From an uncultured Woeseia sp. (GTDB lineage: Bacteria > Pseudomonadota > Gammaproteobacteria > Steroidobacterales > Woeseiaceae), in contig CALALV010000107.1 of the NCBI GenBank assembly GCA_937925605.1, positions 22,727 to 86,726 of the forward strand: 64,000 bases of DNA, written 5' to 3'. How positions within the stretch are numbered: position 1 is the first letter of the stretch; every line of letters starts with the position of its first letter. The notes under the pieces are model-generated. The model was given only the letters and a program-made list of their open reading frames with translations. It was not told the DNA's origin and made no database searches. Shown piece by piece: positions 26,131 through 35,123 of the stretch. A program made the position numbers and the translations under genes.

Positions 26131-27132
26131 TCAGCAGATGCGCGGCAACGGATCGTCCTCGAGTTCCTCGAGGAAGCGCTCGCCGCCGAGATCCGTTTCC
26201 AGGATGACCCGTGCAGAGCGGGCCGACACGCGGCCGATGCGCGCGGCCTCCGCTCCCTGCGGCAGCGCGCGCCAGGCGGCCAGCGCCGGTTCTTCGGCCT
26301 CCGGCGCGACCACCGCCACGACCCGGCCCTCGCAGGCGAGGTACCACGGGTCGTAGCCCAGCATGTCGCAGACGGCGCGCACCTGCTCGCGCACCGGGAT
26401 CGTCGGCTCGAGCGTGACGCCGTGCCCGGCCGCGCGCGCGATCTCGTGCACGACGGAGGCAATGCCGCCGCGGGTCGGGTCGCGCATGAAGCGCAGCCCG
26501 TCGATACGCACGAGCGCCTCGGTCAGCGGCAGCACGGAGGCGGCGTCGGAGACCAGCGTGCCGCTCAGCCCGAACTCCTCGCGCGCGAGCATCACGGCCG
26601 TGCCGTGATCGCCGACCGGCCCGCTGACCAGCAGCACGTCGCCTTCGCGTATCGCCGCGAGCGAGGGCCGCAGCCCGTGCCGGCGCAGGCCGACCCCGGT
26701 CGTCGCCAGGTACAGTCCCCCGCCTTCGCCCTGGCGCAGCACCTTCGTGTCGCCGGCGCAGACGCGCACGCCGACCTCGCGTGCGGCGGCCGCCAGGCTG
26801 GCGACGATGCGGTCGAGCCGTGCCACCTCGAAGCCTTCCTCGATGAACGCGTTCAGCGTGAGCCACAGCGGCCGCGCGCCGGCCACGGCGAGGTCGTTGC
26901 AGGTGCCGTGCACGGCCAGCGAGCCGATGTCGCCGCCGGGGAACTCGAGCGGCTGCACCGTGAAGCCGTCGGTGGTCAGCATGACCTCGCCGTCGCCGAG
27001 CGCGACGGGCACGGCATCCGCCTGCACGTCGAGGCCGTCGCCGCCGAGGTGGCGCTGGAACACGGACTCGATCAGCTCGCGCATGAAGCGCCCGCCGTTG
27101 CCGTGCGCCAGCGAGATGTGCTCGTCATCCAT
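26131..27132 (-). CDS. hypE: Hydrogenase cyanide-ligand enzyme HypE
   Basis: A 333-residue PurM/ThiL-like enzyme that dehydrates a thiocarboxamide at its C-terminal cysteine to make the CN ligands of the NiFe site. It shows 'HGNGGRFMRELIE', 'TTDGFTVQPLEFPGGDIGSLAVHGTCNDLAVAGA' type ATP-binding segments and ends with the diagnostic PRIC (Cys333). It overlaps hypF by 8 bases. Confidence 0.97.
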   Translation of the reverse strand: MDDEHISLAHGNGGRFMRELIESVFQRHLGGDGLDVQADAVPVALGDGEVMLTTDGFTVQPLEFPGGDIGSLAVHGTCNDLAVAGARPLWLTLNAFIEEGFEVARLDRIVASLAAAAREVGVRVCAGDTKVLRQGEGGGLYLATTGVGLRRHGLRPSLAAIREGDVLLVSGPVGDHGTAVMLAREEFGLSGTLVSDAASVLPLTEALVRIDGLRFMRDPTRGGIASVVHEIARAAGHGVTLEPTIPVREQVRAVCDMLGYDPWYLACEGRVVAVVAPEAEEPALAAWRALPQGAEAARIGRVSARSARVILETDLGGERFLEELEDDPLPRIC

Positions 27133-29458
27133 CGGCGTTCGACCCTGCCTGGCGCGCGGCGACCTCGAGCAGCTGGCCCACGCTGATGGCCGCGTCGTTC
27201 GCCGGCAGGCGCTCGGGCAGGTGCACGCGGAAGCCCTCGGCGGTGAGCCGGTTGGCAGCGTGCGCGGTCAGGACGCGGTTCTGGAACACGCCGCCGCAAA
27301 GGCCCACGTGACGGACGCCGTGCAGCTCGCGCAGCGCGCGCGCCTGGTCGACGACGATGCCGGCCAGGCTCGCGTGGAAATCCTCGGCACGCGCATGCGC
27401 ACCGCGCCGGCGGTCGGTGAGCCGCGCGAGCAGCGGTGCCCAGTCGCTGCGCAATATACCGTCCGGGTCCGCTGCGAGCGGCAGCGCCTGCGGCGTGCCG
27501 GGGTGCTCGCAGGCGGCCTCGAGCCGCATCGGCCCGGCCGCTTCGAAACTGACGGTGTCGATGCCGAGCAACAGCGCCGCGGCCGCGTCGAACAGGCGGC
27601 CCGCGCTGCTCGTGGACGCGCAGTTCAGGTTGCGCCGCCACGCGGCCGCGGCAAGCCCGTCGCGGTCGGCGGCGGGCTCGAAGCGCAGGCCCGCCTCCCA
27701 CATCAGTGCCGCGGCGCTGCGCCAGGGCTCGCGCCCGGCACGTTCGCCGCCGGGCAGGCGGAACGGCCTGAGACTTGCGACCCGGCGCCACGCGCCTGGC
27801 CCCCCGAGCAGCGCCTCGCCGCCCCACAGGCTGCCGTCCTCGCCGAGGCCCACGCCGTCCCAGGTAAAGGCGAGCAGCGCTTCGTCGGGACGGCACTCGG
27901 CAGCCAGCGCCGAGGCGTGCGCGCGGTGGTGCCAGACCGTCTCGACCGGCAGGCCGCTGGCCTCGGCAAAGCGATGCGTCCCGTAGCGCGGGTGCGCGTC
28001 GCACGCGATCCACCGCGCTTCGATGCCGTAGAGCCGCTGCAGGTCCGCGGCAATGCGTTCGAGTACCTCGAGGCTGCGCGGGCTGTCCATCTCGCCGATG
28101 TGCGGCGAAAGCACGGCACGGTCGCCCCAGCCGAGCGCGATCGTGCCCTTCATGTGCGCGCCGACCGCGAGCACGGGCTCGGCCAGCGGCACCGGCAGTT
28201 CGAGTTCGAGCGGCGTGGCGCCGCGCCCGAGGCGCACGGGACGGAGGCGCCCGGCGATGCGGCGCAGCACCGAGTCGTCGGCGGGCCGCACGATCCGCCG
28301 GTCGTGGTGCAGGAATGCATCGGCAACCGTGCCCAGGCGCCGGGCCGCGTCGCGCCGGCGGGTCAGCACCGGTTCGCCGCCGAGGTTGCCGGAGGTCGCG
28401 ACCACGGGTCGGCCGAAGTCCGCTAGCAGCAGTTCGTGCAGCGGGCTGTAGGGCAGGAACACGCCGAGTTCCGTCAGTCCAGGCGCGACGTTTGCCGCGA
28501 TGCCGCGGCTGCCCAGCGCGCGCGCCAGCACTATCGGCCGGTCGGGCGCGAGCAGGCGCCGCGCGGACTCTGTGTCGAGGCGCACGGCGCGGCGCAGCTC
28601 GGCGAGCCCGTCTTCGCCGCCGAGCGGGAACATCACAGCGAGTGGCTTTTCCGGGCGCTGCTTGCGCTGCCGCAGGCGCTGGACGGCGTCGGCGCGCGCC
28701 GCATCGCACAGCAGGTGGTAGCCGCCGATGCCGCGCACGGCGAGGATGTTGCCGCCGCGCAGGCAGGCCAGCGCGGCCGCGAGCGCCGCCTCGCCTTCGA
28801 CGGCCGTCGTGCCCGCCGCCTCGAAGTGCAACGACGGCCCGCAGGCCGGGCACGCGACCGGTTCGGCGTGGAAGCGGCGGTCAGCCGGGTCGCGGTACTC
28901 GGCGGCGCAGGCCGGGCACAGCGGGAATTCCGCCATGCTCGTGTTCGCGCGGTCGTAGGGCAGGGACTCGATCAGCGTGTAGCGCGGTCCGCACTGCGTG
29001 CAGTTGATGAACGGGTAGCGGTGGCGGCGGTCGCCCGGGTCGTGCAGCTCACGGCAGCAGTCGTCGCACATGAAATAGTCGGGCGGGATGTGCACGCGCG
29101 CATCCGCGCTCGAACGGCTCGGCAAGATGTCGAAGCCCGGGCCGTCGTTCGCCGCGGCCGGCGTACCGGCGACGAGCACGGGGCGCGCGAGCGGCGGCGC
29201 GCGCTCGACGAGGTCGCGGCGGAAGGCCGCGAGGTCGCTCGCGCGGCCGCAGGCGAGGATCTCCACTTCGCCGCGCCGGTTGCGCACCCAGCCGGAAATG
29301 CCGTGACTGATCGCGAGCCGATAGACGAACGGGCGGAAGCCGACACCCTGCACCTGCCCGCCGACAACGAGGTTCTCGGCGACGAGCCCGGCCCCGGGCG
29401 CTTCCGGGACCGCGCCGGCACGCCGCTGCCGCGGACGCCTGGCAGCCGTCTCAGCCAA
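27125..29458 (-). CDS. hypF: Hydrogenase carbamoyltransferase HypF
   Basis: A 777-residue enzyme that converts carbamoyl phosphate to the carbamoyl group passed to HypE. Domains in order: acylphosphatase (VQGVGFRPF, about 36-44), zinc-finger region ('CDDCCRELHDP', 'CTQCGPRYT', 'CPACAAEYRDP', 'CPACGP'), a YrdC-like domain ('AVRGIGGYHLLCDA') and a Kae1-like C-terminal domain ('VGLCGGVFQNRVLT'). The start is uncertain; TTG 29458, overlapping the hypD end, gives the usual length. No ATG lies upstream of the acylphosphatase domain in a sensible place. Confidence 0.94.
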   Translation of the reverse strand: MAETAARRPRQRRAGAVPEAPGAGLVAENLVVGGQVQGVGFRPFVYRLAISHGISGWVRNRRGEVEILACGRASDLAAFRRDLVERAPPLARPVLVAGTPAAANDGPGFDILPSRSSADARVHIPPDYFMCDDCCRELHDPGDRRHRYPFINCTQCGPRYTLIESLPYDRANTSMAEFPLCPACAAEYRDPADRRFHAEPVACPACGPSLHFEAAGTTAVEGEAALAAALACLRGGNILAVRGIGGYHLLCDAARADAVQRLRQRKQRPEKPLAVMFPLGGEDGLAELRRAVRLDTESARRLLAPDRPIVLARALGSRGIAANVAPGLTELGVFLPYSPLHELLLADFGRPVVATSGNLGGEPVLTRRRDAARRLGTVADAFLHHDRRIVRPADDSVLRRIAGRLRPVRLGRGATPLELELPVPLAEPVLAVGAHMKGTIALGWGDRAVLSPHIGEMDSPRSLEVLERIAADLQRLYGIEARWIACDAHPRYGTHRFAEASGLPVETVWHHRAHASALAAECRPDEALLAFTWDGVGLGEDGSLWGGEALLGGPGAWRRVASLRPFRLPGGERAGREPWRSAAALMWEAGLRFEPAADRDGLAAAAWRRNLNCASTSSAGRLFDAAAALLLGIDTVSFEAAGPMRLEAACEHPGTPQALPLAADPDGILRSDWAPLLARLTDRRRGAHARAEDFHASLAGIVVDQARALRELHGVRHVGLCGGVFQNRVLTAHAANRLTAEGFRVHLPERLPANDAAISVGQLLEVAARQAGSNADG

Positions 29459-30581
29459 GTGCCTGCCGCTGGCGCCTGCCCGGACTCGCGTTGTCGCGGT
29501 GGCCGGCGGCCCACCAGATCCGGCATGCGCCCTCGTCGGATACCATGCACGGCCCGATCGGCTTGCGCGGCGTGCAGGCGACGCCGTACAGGCGGCACTC
29601 GTTCGGGTAGATCTTGCCGAGCACGACGCGCGCGCAGTCGCAGCCCGGCGGCATCTCGCCCACGCGCTTGCGCGCCGGGTCCGCGTGCGACGCGAAGACA
29701 CGGCGGGCGTCGTGCGCGGCGTACTCGTCGCGCAGCGCGTATCCGGAGGCCGGGATCGTGCCGATGCCGCGCCAGTTCGCGTCCACTACGCGCATCGTCC
29801 GGCGGAGCTGGCGGCGCGCTTCCGGGTTGCCGCCGGGGCGCACGACCTCGGGATAGCAGTTCTCGAGCCGCGGCCGGCCGTCGGCCAGCTGCTTCAGCAC
29901 CGACACCATCGCCGCCAGCAGCGTGTCCGGGCGGAAGCCTGCGATCGCCGCCGGGATGCCGTGACGCCCGGCGACGAACGCCCATTCCTCCGGGCCCATC
30001 ACGGTCGAGACGTGGCCGGGTGCGATCAGTGCGTCGAAACCGGGCTTTCCGGACTCCAGCAGCATCGCGACCGCGGGCCAGGTCAGGCGCCCGGACAGCA
30101 GCACGAGCAGGTTGTCCGGCACGCCCTCGGCGAGCATCGCGGCGACCGGCGCGGTCGTCGTCTCGAAGCCGGCCGCGAAGAACACGACGCGCCGTCCCGG
30201 CATCGCGCGCGCGAGGCGCACCGCGTCGAGCGGCGACGCGACCGGCCGTATATCGGCGCCCGCCGCGCGCGCCTGTTCCAGCGAACGCGGTTCGCGCCGC
30301 GGCGCGTTGACCGGCACGCGCAGCATGTCGCCGAACGCGACCAGCACCAGGTCCTCGTGCAGGGCGAGCTGGATCGCCTCGTAGACGTCCTCTTCCGGGC
30401 AGATGCACACCGGGCAGCCGGGCCCGGGTACCAGCTCGATCTGTTCCGGGATCGCGGCGCGCAGCCCGGCGACCGAGATCGCGCGCTCGTGCCCGCCGCA
30501 GACGTTCATGATGCGCACCGGCCGCGCGAGCGGCAGCGCGCGCAGTGCGGCCAGCCAGTCCGCGGCCGACTTAGTGCTCAT
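29451..30581 (-). CDS. hypD: Hydrogenase Fe-ligand assembly protein HypD
   Basis: A 376-residue Fe-S scaffold that carries the Fe(CN)2CO unit with HypC. Conserved features are 'GPGCPVC', 'FGDMLRVP', 'FFAAGFETTTAP', 'APGHVSTVMG' and the [4Fe-4S] cysteines near the end ('GCDCARVVLGKIYPNECRLYG', 'GPCMVSDEGAC'). The N-terminal motif is CGGHER rather than the textbook CGGHTH. The C-terminus ends in an unusual Arg/Gln-rich tail. ATGA overlap with hypB. Confidence 0.95.
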   Translation of the reverse strand: MSTKSAADWLAALRALPLARPVRIMNVCGGHERAISVAGLRAAIPEQIELVPGPGCPVCICPEEDVYEAIQLALHEDLVLVAFGDMLRVPVNAPRREPRSLEQARAAGADIRPVASPLDAVRLARAMPGRRVVFFAAGFETTTAPVAAMLAEGVPDNLLVLLSGRLTWPAVAMLLESGKPGFDALIAPGHVSTVMGPEEWAFVAGRHGIPAAIAGFRPDTLLAAMVSVLKQLADGRPRLENCYPEVVRPGGNPEARRQLRRTMRVVDANWRGIGTIPASGYALRDEYAAHDARRVFASHADPARKRVGEMPPGCDCARVVLGKIYPNECRLYGVACTPRKPIGPCMVSDEGACRIWWAAGHRDNASPGRRQRQALG

Positions 30582-31369
30582 GCCGTGCCGGCCCGGCGCC
30601 CGGGCTGCGAATTGGTCTCGTCGGGATACGCGCGGCGCCGCTCGGCGCGCAGCCAGTCGAGCCAGCCGTCGACGCCCGCGCCGCTGCGCGCCGACAGCTC
30701 GATCAATGGCGCCTCGCTTGCGAGTTCCCGCAGGCAGCGTGCAGCCGCCGCCGGGTCGAAATCGCCGAGCACCGGCAGCAGGTCGGCTTTCGACAGCAGC
30801 ACCGCGTCGGCCGCGCGGAACATGACCGGGTACTTGGCCGGCTTGTCGTCGCCCTCCGGGGTGGACAGCAGCGTGACGTTCAGGTGCTGGCCGAGATCGA
30901 AGCTTGCCGGGCAGACGAGGTTGCCGACGTTTTCTATGAACAGCAGGTCGACGGCATCGAGGTCCAGCCGGTGCAGCGCGTCGTGCACGAGGTGCGCGTC
31001 GAGGTGGCAGGCACTGCCGGTCGTGATCTGCACCGCCGGCACGCCCTTGCGGCGAATCCGCTCCGCGTCGTTTTCCGTTTCGAGATCGCCCTCGATGACC
31101 GCGCAGCGCAATTCGCCGGCGAGCGCGTCGATGCTGCGTTCGAGCAGGGACGTCTTGCCGGCGCCCGGCGACGACATCAGGTTGACGGCGAGCACGCGGT
31201 GGCGGTCGAAGTGCTCGCGGTTGTGCGCGGCCTGCCGGTCGTTGGCCGCGAGCAGGCCGCCGAGTACCTCGATGCTCTCGGTGCCGCCCGCGGTATGCGC
31301 AAGCTCACCGCCTTCGGCGAGCAGGTGCGCGTTGCCGGTCGTCACGTTGCAGCCGCAGGTGTCGCACAT
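30578..31369 (-). CDS. hypB: Hydrogenase nickel GTPase HypB
   Basis: A 263-residue GTPase that delivers nickel with HypA. It starts with the N-terminal metal motif MCDTCGC, has the P-loop 'SSPGAGKTS' (66-74), 'VIEGDLETENDAERI', 'LLFIENVGNLVCPASFDLG' and 'LLSKADLLP'. A His-rich linker, as in some HypB nickel stores, is weak here (only scattered His). The start follows GGAGGGTGCGAGC. An in-frame upstream extension would overlap hypC and was rejected. Confidence 0.96.
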   Translation of the reverse strand: MCDTCGCNVTTGNAHLLAEGGELAHTAGGTESIEVLGGLLAANDRQAAHNREHFDRHRVLAVNLMSSPGAGKTSLLERSIDALAGELRCAVIEGDLETENDAERIRRKGVPAVQITTGSACHLDAHLVHDALHRLDLDAVDLLFIENVGNLVCPASFDLGQHLNVTLLSTPEGDDKPAKYPVMFRAADAVLLSKADLLPVLGDFDPAAAARCLRELASEAPLIELSARSGAGVDGWLDWLRAERRRAYPDETNSQPGRRAGTA

Positions 31370-31391
31370 GCTCGCACCCTCCCCGGGTCGC

Positions 31392-31619
31392 TCAGGCGTC
31401 GCCGGCCAGCATTTCGTCGAACAGCTGCCAGGTCTGTTCCGCCTCGTCCGGCGACACTTTCTGGATGGCGTAGCCGACGTGGACCAGCACGTGGTCGCCG
31501 GGCGCGAGCGGCTCGCCCTGCAGCATGAACAGGCTGACTTCGCGCCGGATTCCGCGTGCCTCGCAGACGCAGCGGAAGCCGTCGATCTCACGAACCTCCA
31601 TCGGTACGGCAAGGCACAT
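31392..31619 (-). CDS. hypC: Hydrogenase maturation chaperone HypC
   Basis: A 75-residue chaperone. It starts MCLAVPMEV, whose Cys2 binds the Fe(CN)2CO precursor, and contains the family phrase 'PGDHVLVHVGYAIQKVSPDEA'. It is the first gene of the minus-strand hyp operon C-B-D-F-E, with GAGGAACACTC upstream of the ATG. No second hypC-like gene (hupF) is seen in the hup operon. Confidence 0.96.
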   Translation of the reverse strand: MCLAVPMEVREIDGFRCVCEARGIRREVSLFMLQGEPLAPGDHVLVHVGYAIQKVSPDEAEQTWQLFDEMLAGDA

Positions 31620-31778
31620 GAGTGTTCCTCGGCTGGCACGGGCAAAGCCCCGAATCCATTCTATGCCCCGCGATTTTCCAGCTTCACTACGTAATAACGC
31701 TTATTCTGCTGCGGCGTCCCGGCGCCTAGTCTCTGCTGTACGGCTGGCAATCGCCGGCTCCGGGGAGGGGGAAGCGCC

Positions 31779-32036
31779 TTGCGAAAGCCGATTGCACTTA
31801 CGCTGCTCTGCGGCATCCCGACCGCGGCGCTCGCGCACCTGCCCGACGGCGACGCCACGCCCGGCGACACGCTGCGCCACGTACTGCTGGACCCGCACCA
31901 CCTGCCGGTCGTCATTGCGCTGGTTTCCGTCGCGCTGGCCGCGGTGCTGCTCGCCGTGCTGCCGCGCGTCCCATCGTTCACCGGGCGCCGGGCGGACAGG
32001 CGGCGGGAATCCGGCAAGTCGTCCCGCTCCCGTTGA
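31779..32036 (+). CDS. Small predicted membrane protein
   Basis: An 85-residue protein starting with TTG after GGGGAGGGGGAAGCGCC, a strong ribosome-binding site. The N-terminus 'LTLLCGIPTAALAHLPDG' is a signal peptide with AxA cleavage, followed by one transmembrane helix 'VVIALVSVALAAVLLAVLP' and a basic tail ending SGKSSRSR. His residues cluster between them ('LRHVLLDPHHLP'). No family is recognised. It is divergent from hypC and 113 bases before the MenA-like gene. Confidence 0.6.
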   Translation: MRKPIALTLLCGIPTAALAHLPDGDATPGDTLRHVLLDPHHLPVVIALVSVALAAVLLAVLPRVPSFTGRRADRRRESGKSSRSR

Positions 32037-32149
32037 CCGCCCCGGCGCTTTGCTGATCCAGCGCCGCGCGCATCCCGCGCGCCCGGCTCTGGCCGGGATT
32101 CGGCGGGGCGCCCGGGCTATCATGGGCACAGCCTTTCCAGGAGCCATCC

Positions 32150-33139
32150 ATGTCCGCTGATAACAGCCGCGCCGTCGGCCCGGTGGCCGAGCAGTTCGCG
32201 GGTGCGTCGTTCGCGCGTACCGCCCGCCGGCTGTTTCACGCGACCCGCCCGAAATTCTTCCCGGCCTCGGTGCTGCCGGTACTGGTCGGCACCGCCTGGG
32301 GCGGCGCCATGGCCGGCCGGCTCGACATCCCGGTATTCCTGCTGGCGCTGTTCGCGACCGTCTGCGTGCACTTCGGTGCCAACGTCCTGAACGACGTCGG
32401 CGACGAGGCGATCGGCACCGACCGCCGCAACGAGCAGCGCATCTATCCCTATACCGGCGGGTCGCGCTTCATCCAGGCCGGCATCATGTCGAGCGCGGCG
32501 ATGGCCCGGCTCGGCAGCGCGCTGCTCGCGCTGGCGGCCGTCGCCGGCGCGCTGCTCCTGTGGCTCGCCGGGCCGCTGGTGCTGGCATTCGGTTTCGCGG
32601 GCGTGCTGCTCGCGGTGCTCTATTCGCTCGGCCCGCTGCGCCTCAGCACGCTCGGCCTCGGCGAAGTCGCCGTCGGCGTCGGCCTCGGCGTGCTGCCGGT
32701 CACCGGCGCGGCCTGGCTGCAGACCGGCGAGCTCGGCGCTGACCTGCTGCTGTTCTCGCTGCCGGTCAGCGCCTGGGTCGCGGCGATCCTGCTGATCAAC
32801 GAGGTGCCGGACATCGAGGCCGATGCCGCGACCGGCAAGCGCACGCTGCCGGTGCGCTTCGGGCTGCGCGGCACGGCGGGCATCTACGTCGGCCTGCACC
32901 TGTCGGCGTTGCTCGTGACCGCCTGGCTCGGTTTCGCCGGGCCACTGCCGCTCCTGAGCCCGGTCGGACCGCTGCTGCTGTTCGTGCTGGCGCTGAAAGC
33001 CTCGCGCAGCATCCTGCGCGGCGTCGACGACCGCGCCGGCATGACCGCGGCCATCGAGGCGACGCTCGGCATACACACGCTCGGTTCGCTGTGGCTGGTC
33101 GGCATCATGGCCTGGCTCGCGTTTTTCGGCGGCGCCTGA
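32150..33139 (+). CDS. menA: UbiA-family prenyltransferase, MenA-like
   Basis: A 329-residue integral membrane prenyltransferase. The two Asp-rich motifs are 'NVLNDVGDEAIGTD' and 'NEVPDIEADAATGKRTLPVR', and eight or nine helices are apparent. The second motif and overall pattern fit 1,4-dihydroxy-2-naphthoate polyprenyltransferase, which makes demethylmenaquinone, though other UbiA members are possible. Placement beside quinol-linked cytochromes, a fumarate reductase and a hydrogenase fits menaquinone use. It converges with the NapC-like gene across 38 bases. Confidence 0.75.
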   Translation: MSADNSRAVGPVAEQFAGASFARTARRLFHATRPKFFPASVLPVLVGTAWGGAMAGRLDIPVFLLALFATVCVHFGANVLNDVGDEAIGTDRRNEQRIYPYTGGSRFIQAGIMSSAAMARLGSALLALAAVAGALLLWLAGPLVLAFGFAGVLLAVLYSLGPLRLSTLGLGEVAVGVGLGVLPVTGAAWLQTGELGADLLLFSLPVSAWVAAILLINEVPDIEADAATGKRTLPVRFGLRGTAGIYVGLHLSALLVTAWLGFAGPLPLLSPVGPLLLFVLALKASRSILRGVDDRAGMTAAIEATLGIHTLGSLWLVGIMAWLAFFGGA

Positions 33140-33177
33140 CGACCTTGCCCGGTGCGGGTCCGGGCGACGACGGCTCC

Positions 33178-33810
33178 TCAGTCGTCGGCCGCAGGACCCC
33201 GGCTCGCATTGATGCGCTCGAGGATCGCCTCCGCGTCCTCCGGCAGCTTGTGCACGATACCGTAGTGGCAGTCGATGCAAGTCTCGCCGTTGCCGGCCGC
33301 CTGTTGGTGACGCCGCGCGACGCGCCGGTCCTGCGCATCGAAGTCCATGGCCTCGAACGCGTGGCAGCTCTTGCAGAACTTCGAGTCGTTGTCCTTGTAG
33401 TGACGCCACACGTCCTCGGCCATCTCCGCCCGGTGTGCCTCGTATTTCTCGGCCGTGTCGATCTTGCCCATGACCTCGGGGATGATGTCGAGCGACACCA
33501 CCGCCTTGGTCCAGGTCAGCTCGAACCAGTTGTCGTGCGGCAGGTGGCAGTCCGAGCAGCCCGCGCGCACGCCGGACGCGTTGGCGAAGTGGCTCGACGC
33601 TTCGTACTCCGGCCGGATGAACGCGTCGTGCGAGTGGCAGACGTAGCAGAACTCGGTCTTGCCGGTCTCGTGCAGTACCCAGTTGAACGAGCCGAGCGCG
33701 CCGGCGCCGAGGCCGAAGGCCAGGAAGCCGCCGAGCGGAATGCCGAGGAGCCATTTCCTGCCCGGCCGTCTCCAGAGTTTCGAGCGCTTGTTGTCCTGTT
33801 CGTCCGCCAT
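33178..33810 (-). CDS. NapC/NirT-family tetraheme quinol dehydrogenase
   Basis: A 210-residue membrane-anchored cytochrome. One N-terminal helix ('WLLGIPLGGFLAFGLGAGALG') is followed by four CxxCH haem sites: CYVCH, CSDCH, CKSCH and CIDCH. This matches CymA/NapC proteins that oxidise quinol and pass electrons to periplasmic cytochromes. It is the last gene of an operon with a diheme cytochrome c, a SnoaL-like and a HemN-like gene, near an MtrCAB-like conduit. A CymA-like role is inferred. Confidence 0.92.
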   Translation of the reverse strand: MADEQDNKRSKLWRRPGRKWLLGIPLGGFLAFGLGAGALGSFNWVLHETGKTEFCYVCHSHDAFIRPEYEASSHFANASGVRAGCSDCHLPHDNWFELTWTKAVVSLDIIPEVMGKIDTAEKYEAHRAEMAEDVWRHYKDNDSKFCKSCHAFEAMDFDAQDRRVARRHQQAAGNGETCIDCHYGIVHKLPEDAEAILERINASRGPAADD

Positions 33811-33824
33811 GTTCGCAAACCTCC

Positions 33825-35099
33825 CTAGATCGCTGCCCGGGCCTGCGTGTCCCGGGTCCTGAGCTGGTCACGCAGGCTGTTGATGCCGGTGAAGAACTCG
33901 CGCATCAGCACCACCCACAGGTAATAGCCGTGGCGGGTCAGCTGCCATTCGTCGCCCGTATCGCGCAGCGCGCGGATCGCCCTGAGTCCCGCCAGTTCGA
34001 AGCCGAGCGTGTGCGCGAACTCGCCGTCGAACAGCGCTTCCGCCCGCCGCTTGTCGAGCCTGCCGGCGAACATCGTCACGAGCAGGTAGTAGCGCATCTG
34101 CTCGTGCCGGCTCAGGGCCCGCTCGCGCACGAACGCGACCCGGCCGTCGGCAACGCGTGCCGCGTACTCGCCGAGGTCGAAGGTGCTCGCGAAGATGCGA
34201 CCGCCGAGATAGCTGTAGGCGCCGCTGCCGAGGCCCAGGTACTCGCCGCGGCGGACGATGTACTCGTCCAGCGCGCCGCCGCGGCGGGAGAAGCACCAGC
34301 CCGAATCGCGCCGATAGCCGGCCGCGAGCATCCGCTCGCCGATGAGGTCGTAGTAACGCTTCTCGTGGTCGCGGATGACCGTTCCCATGTGCTCGCGGAT
34401 TGCGGCGCGGGTGCTGTCCGCCACCATCAGCGGGTAGAACGACACCTGCGCGGCCTGTACCTCGTCGACGAGGATGTCGAGATCGCGGCGCAGCGACTGC
34501 TCGCTCTGCTGCGGCTGGTTGAAGATCATGTCGACGTTCAGCGTGTCGAACGCGTCGCGGTAGCGGGACAGGCGCGCGGCGATGTCCCTGCCGCTGCCGT
34601 AGGGCACGAGGCGACCCATGCGCTCGAGCAGGCCGTCATCGAAACTCTGCACGCCGACCGACAGCCGGTTGACGCCGGCGTCATGCAGCAGGCCGACGTG
34701 CCGGTCGTCGAGATGGTTCGGGTTGGTCTCGACCGAGACCGTGGTCAGCGGGTTCCGTTCGCGCAGCTCCCGGAGCAGCCCGACCAGCGCCTCCGGCAGG
34801 ACCGTAGGCGTGCCGCCGCCGACGTAGACTTCGTCGAAGCGGTAGCCGGCGTCGGTCGCGAGCTGCACCTCGCGGCCGAGCGTGGCGAAATAAGCGTTCG
34901 CCCGCTGCTCGTCGAACAGCACGCGGTGAAACGTGCAGAACGGGCACAGCGATACGCAAAACGGGATGTGCAGGTACAGGAGCAGCGGCTCGTCGCGTTC
35001 CCGGCGCGGGAGCTCGACCGGGCCGGTCGGCTCCGGGAAGCTCATGACGTGCCGGTTGAAGCGGTGGACGAGCGTGCCGATCAGGCTGTCGGCGTTCAT
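33825..35099 (-). CDS. HemN/HemW-like radical SAM protein
   Basis: A 424-residue radical SAM protein of the coproporphyrinogen-III-oxidase-like group. The cluster motif is 'CVSLCPFC' (CxxxCxxC), followed by 'EVYVGGGTPTVLP' and 'LSVGVQSFDDGLLERMGR', and it has the HemN-type C-terminal domain. Members include HemN, HemW (haem chaperone) and HutW/ChuW (haem breakdown). Which activity applies is not clear from sequence. Sitting between a diheme and a tetraheme cytochrome gene, a role in haem supply or delivery is plausible. Confidence 0.85.
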   Translation of the reverse strand: MNADSLIGTLVHRFNRHVMSFPEPTGPVELPRRERDEPLLLYLHIPFCVSLCPFCTFHRVLFDEQRANAYFATLGREVQLATDAGYRFDEVYVGGGTPTVLPEALVGLLRELRERNPLTTVSVETNPNHLDDRHVGLLHDAGVNRLSVGVQSFDDGLLERMGRLVPYGSGRDIAARLSRYRDAFDTLNVDMIFNQPQQSEQSLRRDLDILVDEVQAAQVSFYPLMVADSTRAAIREHMGTVIRDHEKRYYDLIGERMLAAGYRRDSGWCFSRRGGALDEYIVRRGEYLGLGSGAYSYLGGRIFASTFDLGEYAARVADGRVAFVRERALSRHEQMRYYLLVTMFAGRLDKRRAEALFDGEFAHTLGFELAGLRAIRALRDTGDEWQLTRHGYYLWVVLMREFFTGINSLRDQLRTRDTQARAAI

Positions 35100-35123
35100 G
35101 GACCGGTCACCGCTCGCTGCCGG

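Noticed and set aside
33147..33165. Terminator between the MenA-like and NapC-like genes
   Set aside because: GCCCGG and CCGGGC can pair, but no T-run follows on either strand and such pairs are common at this GC content.
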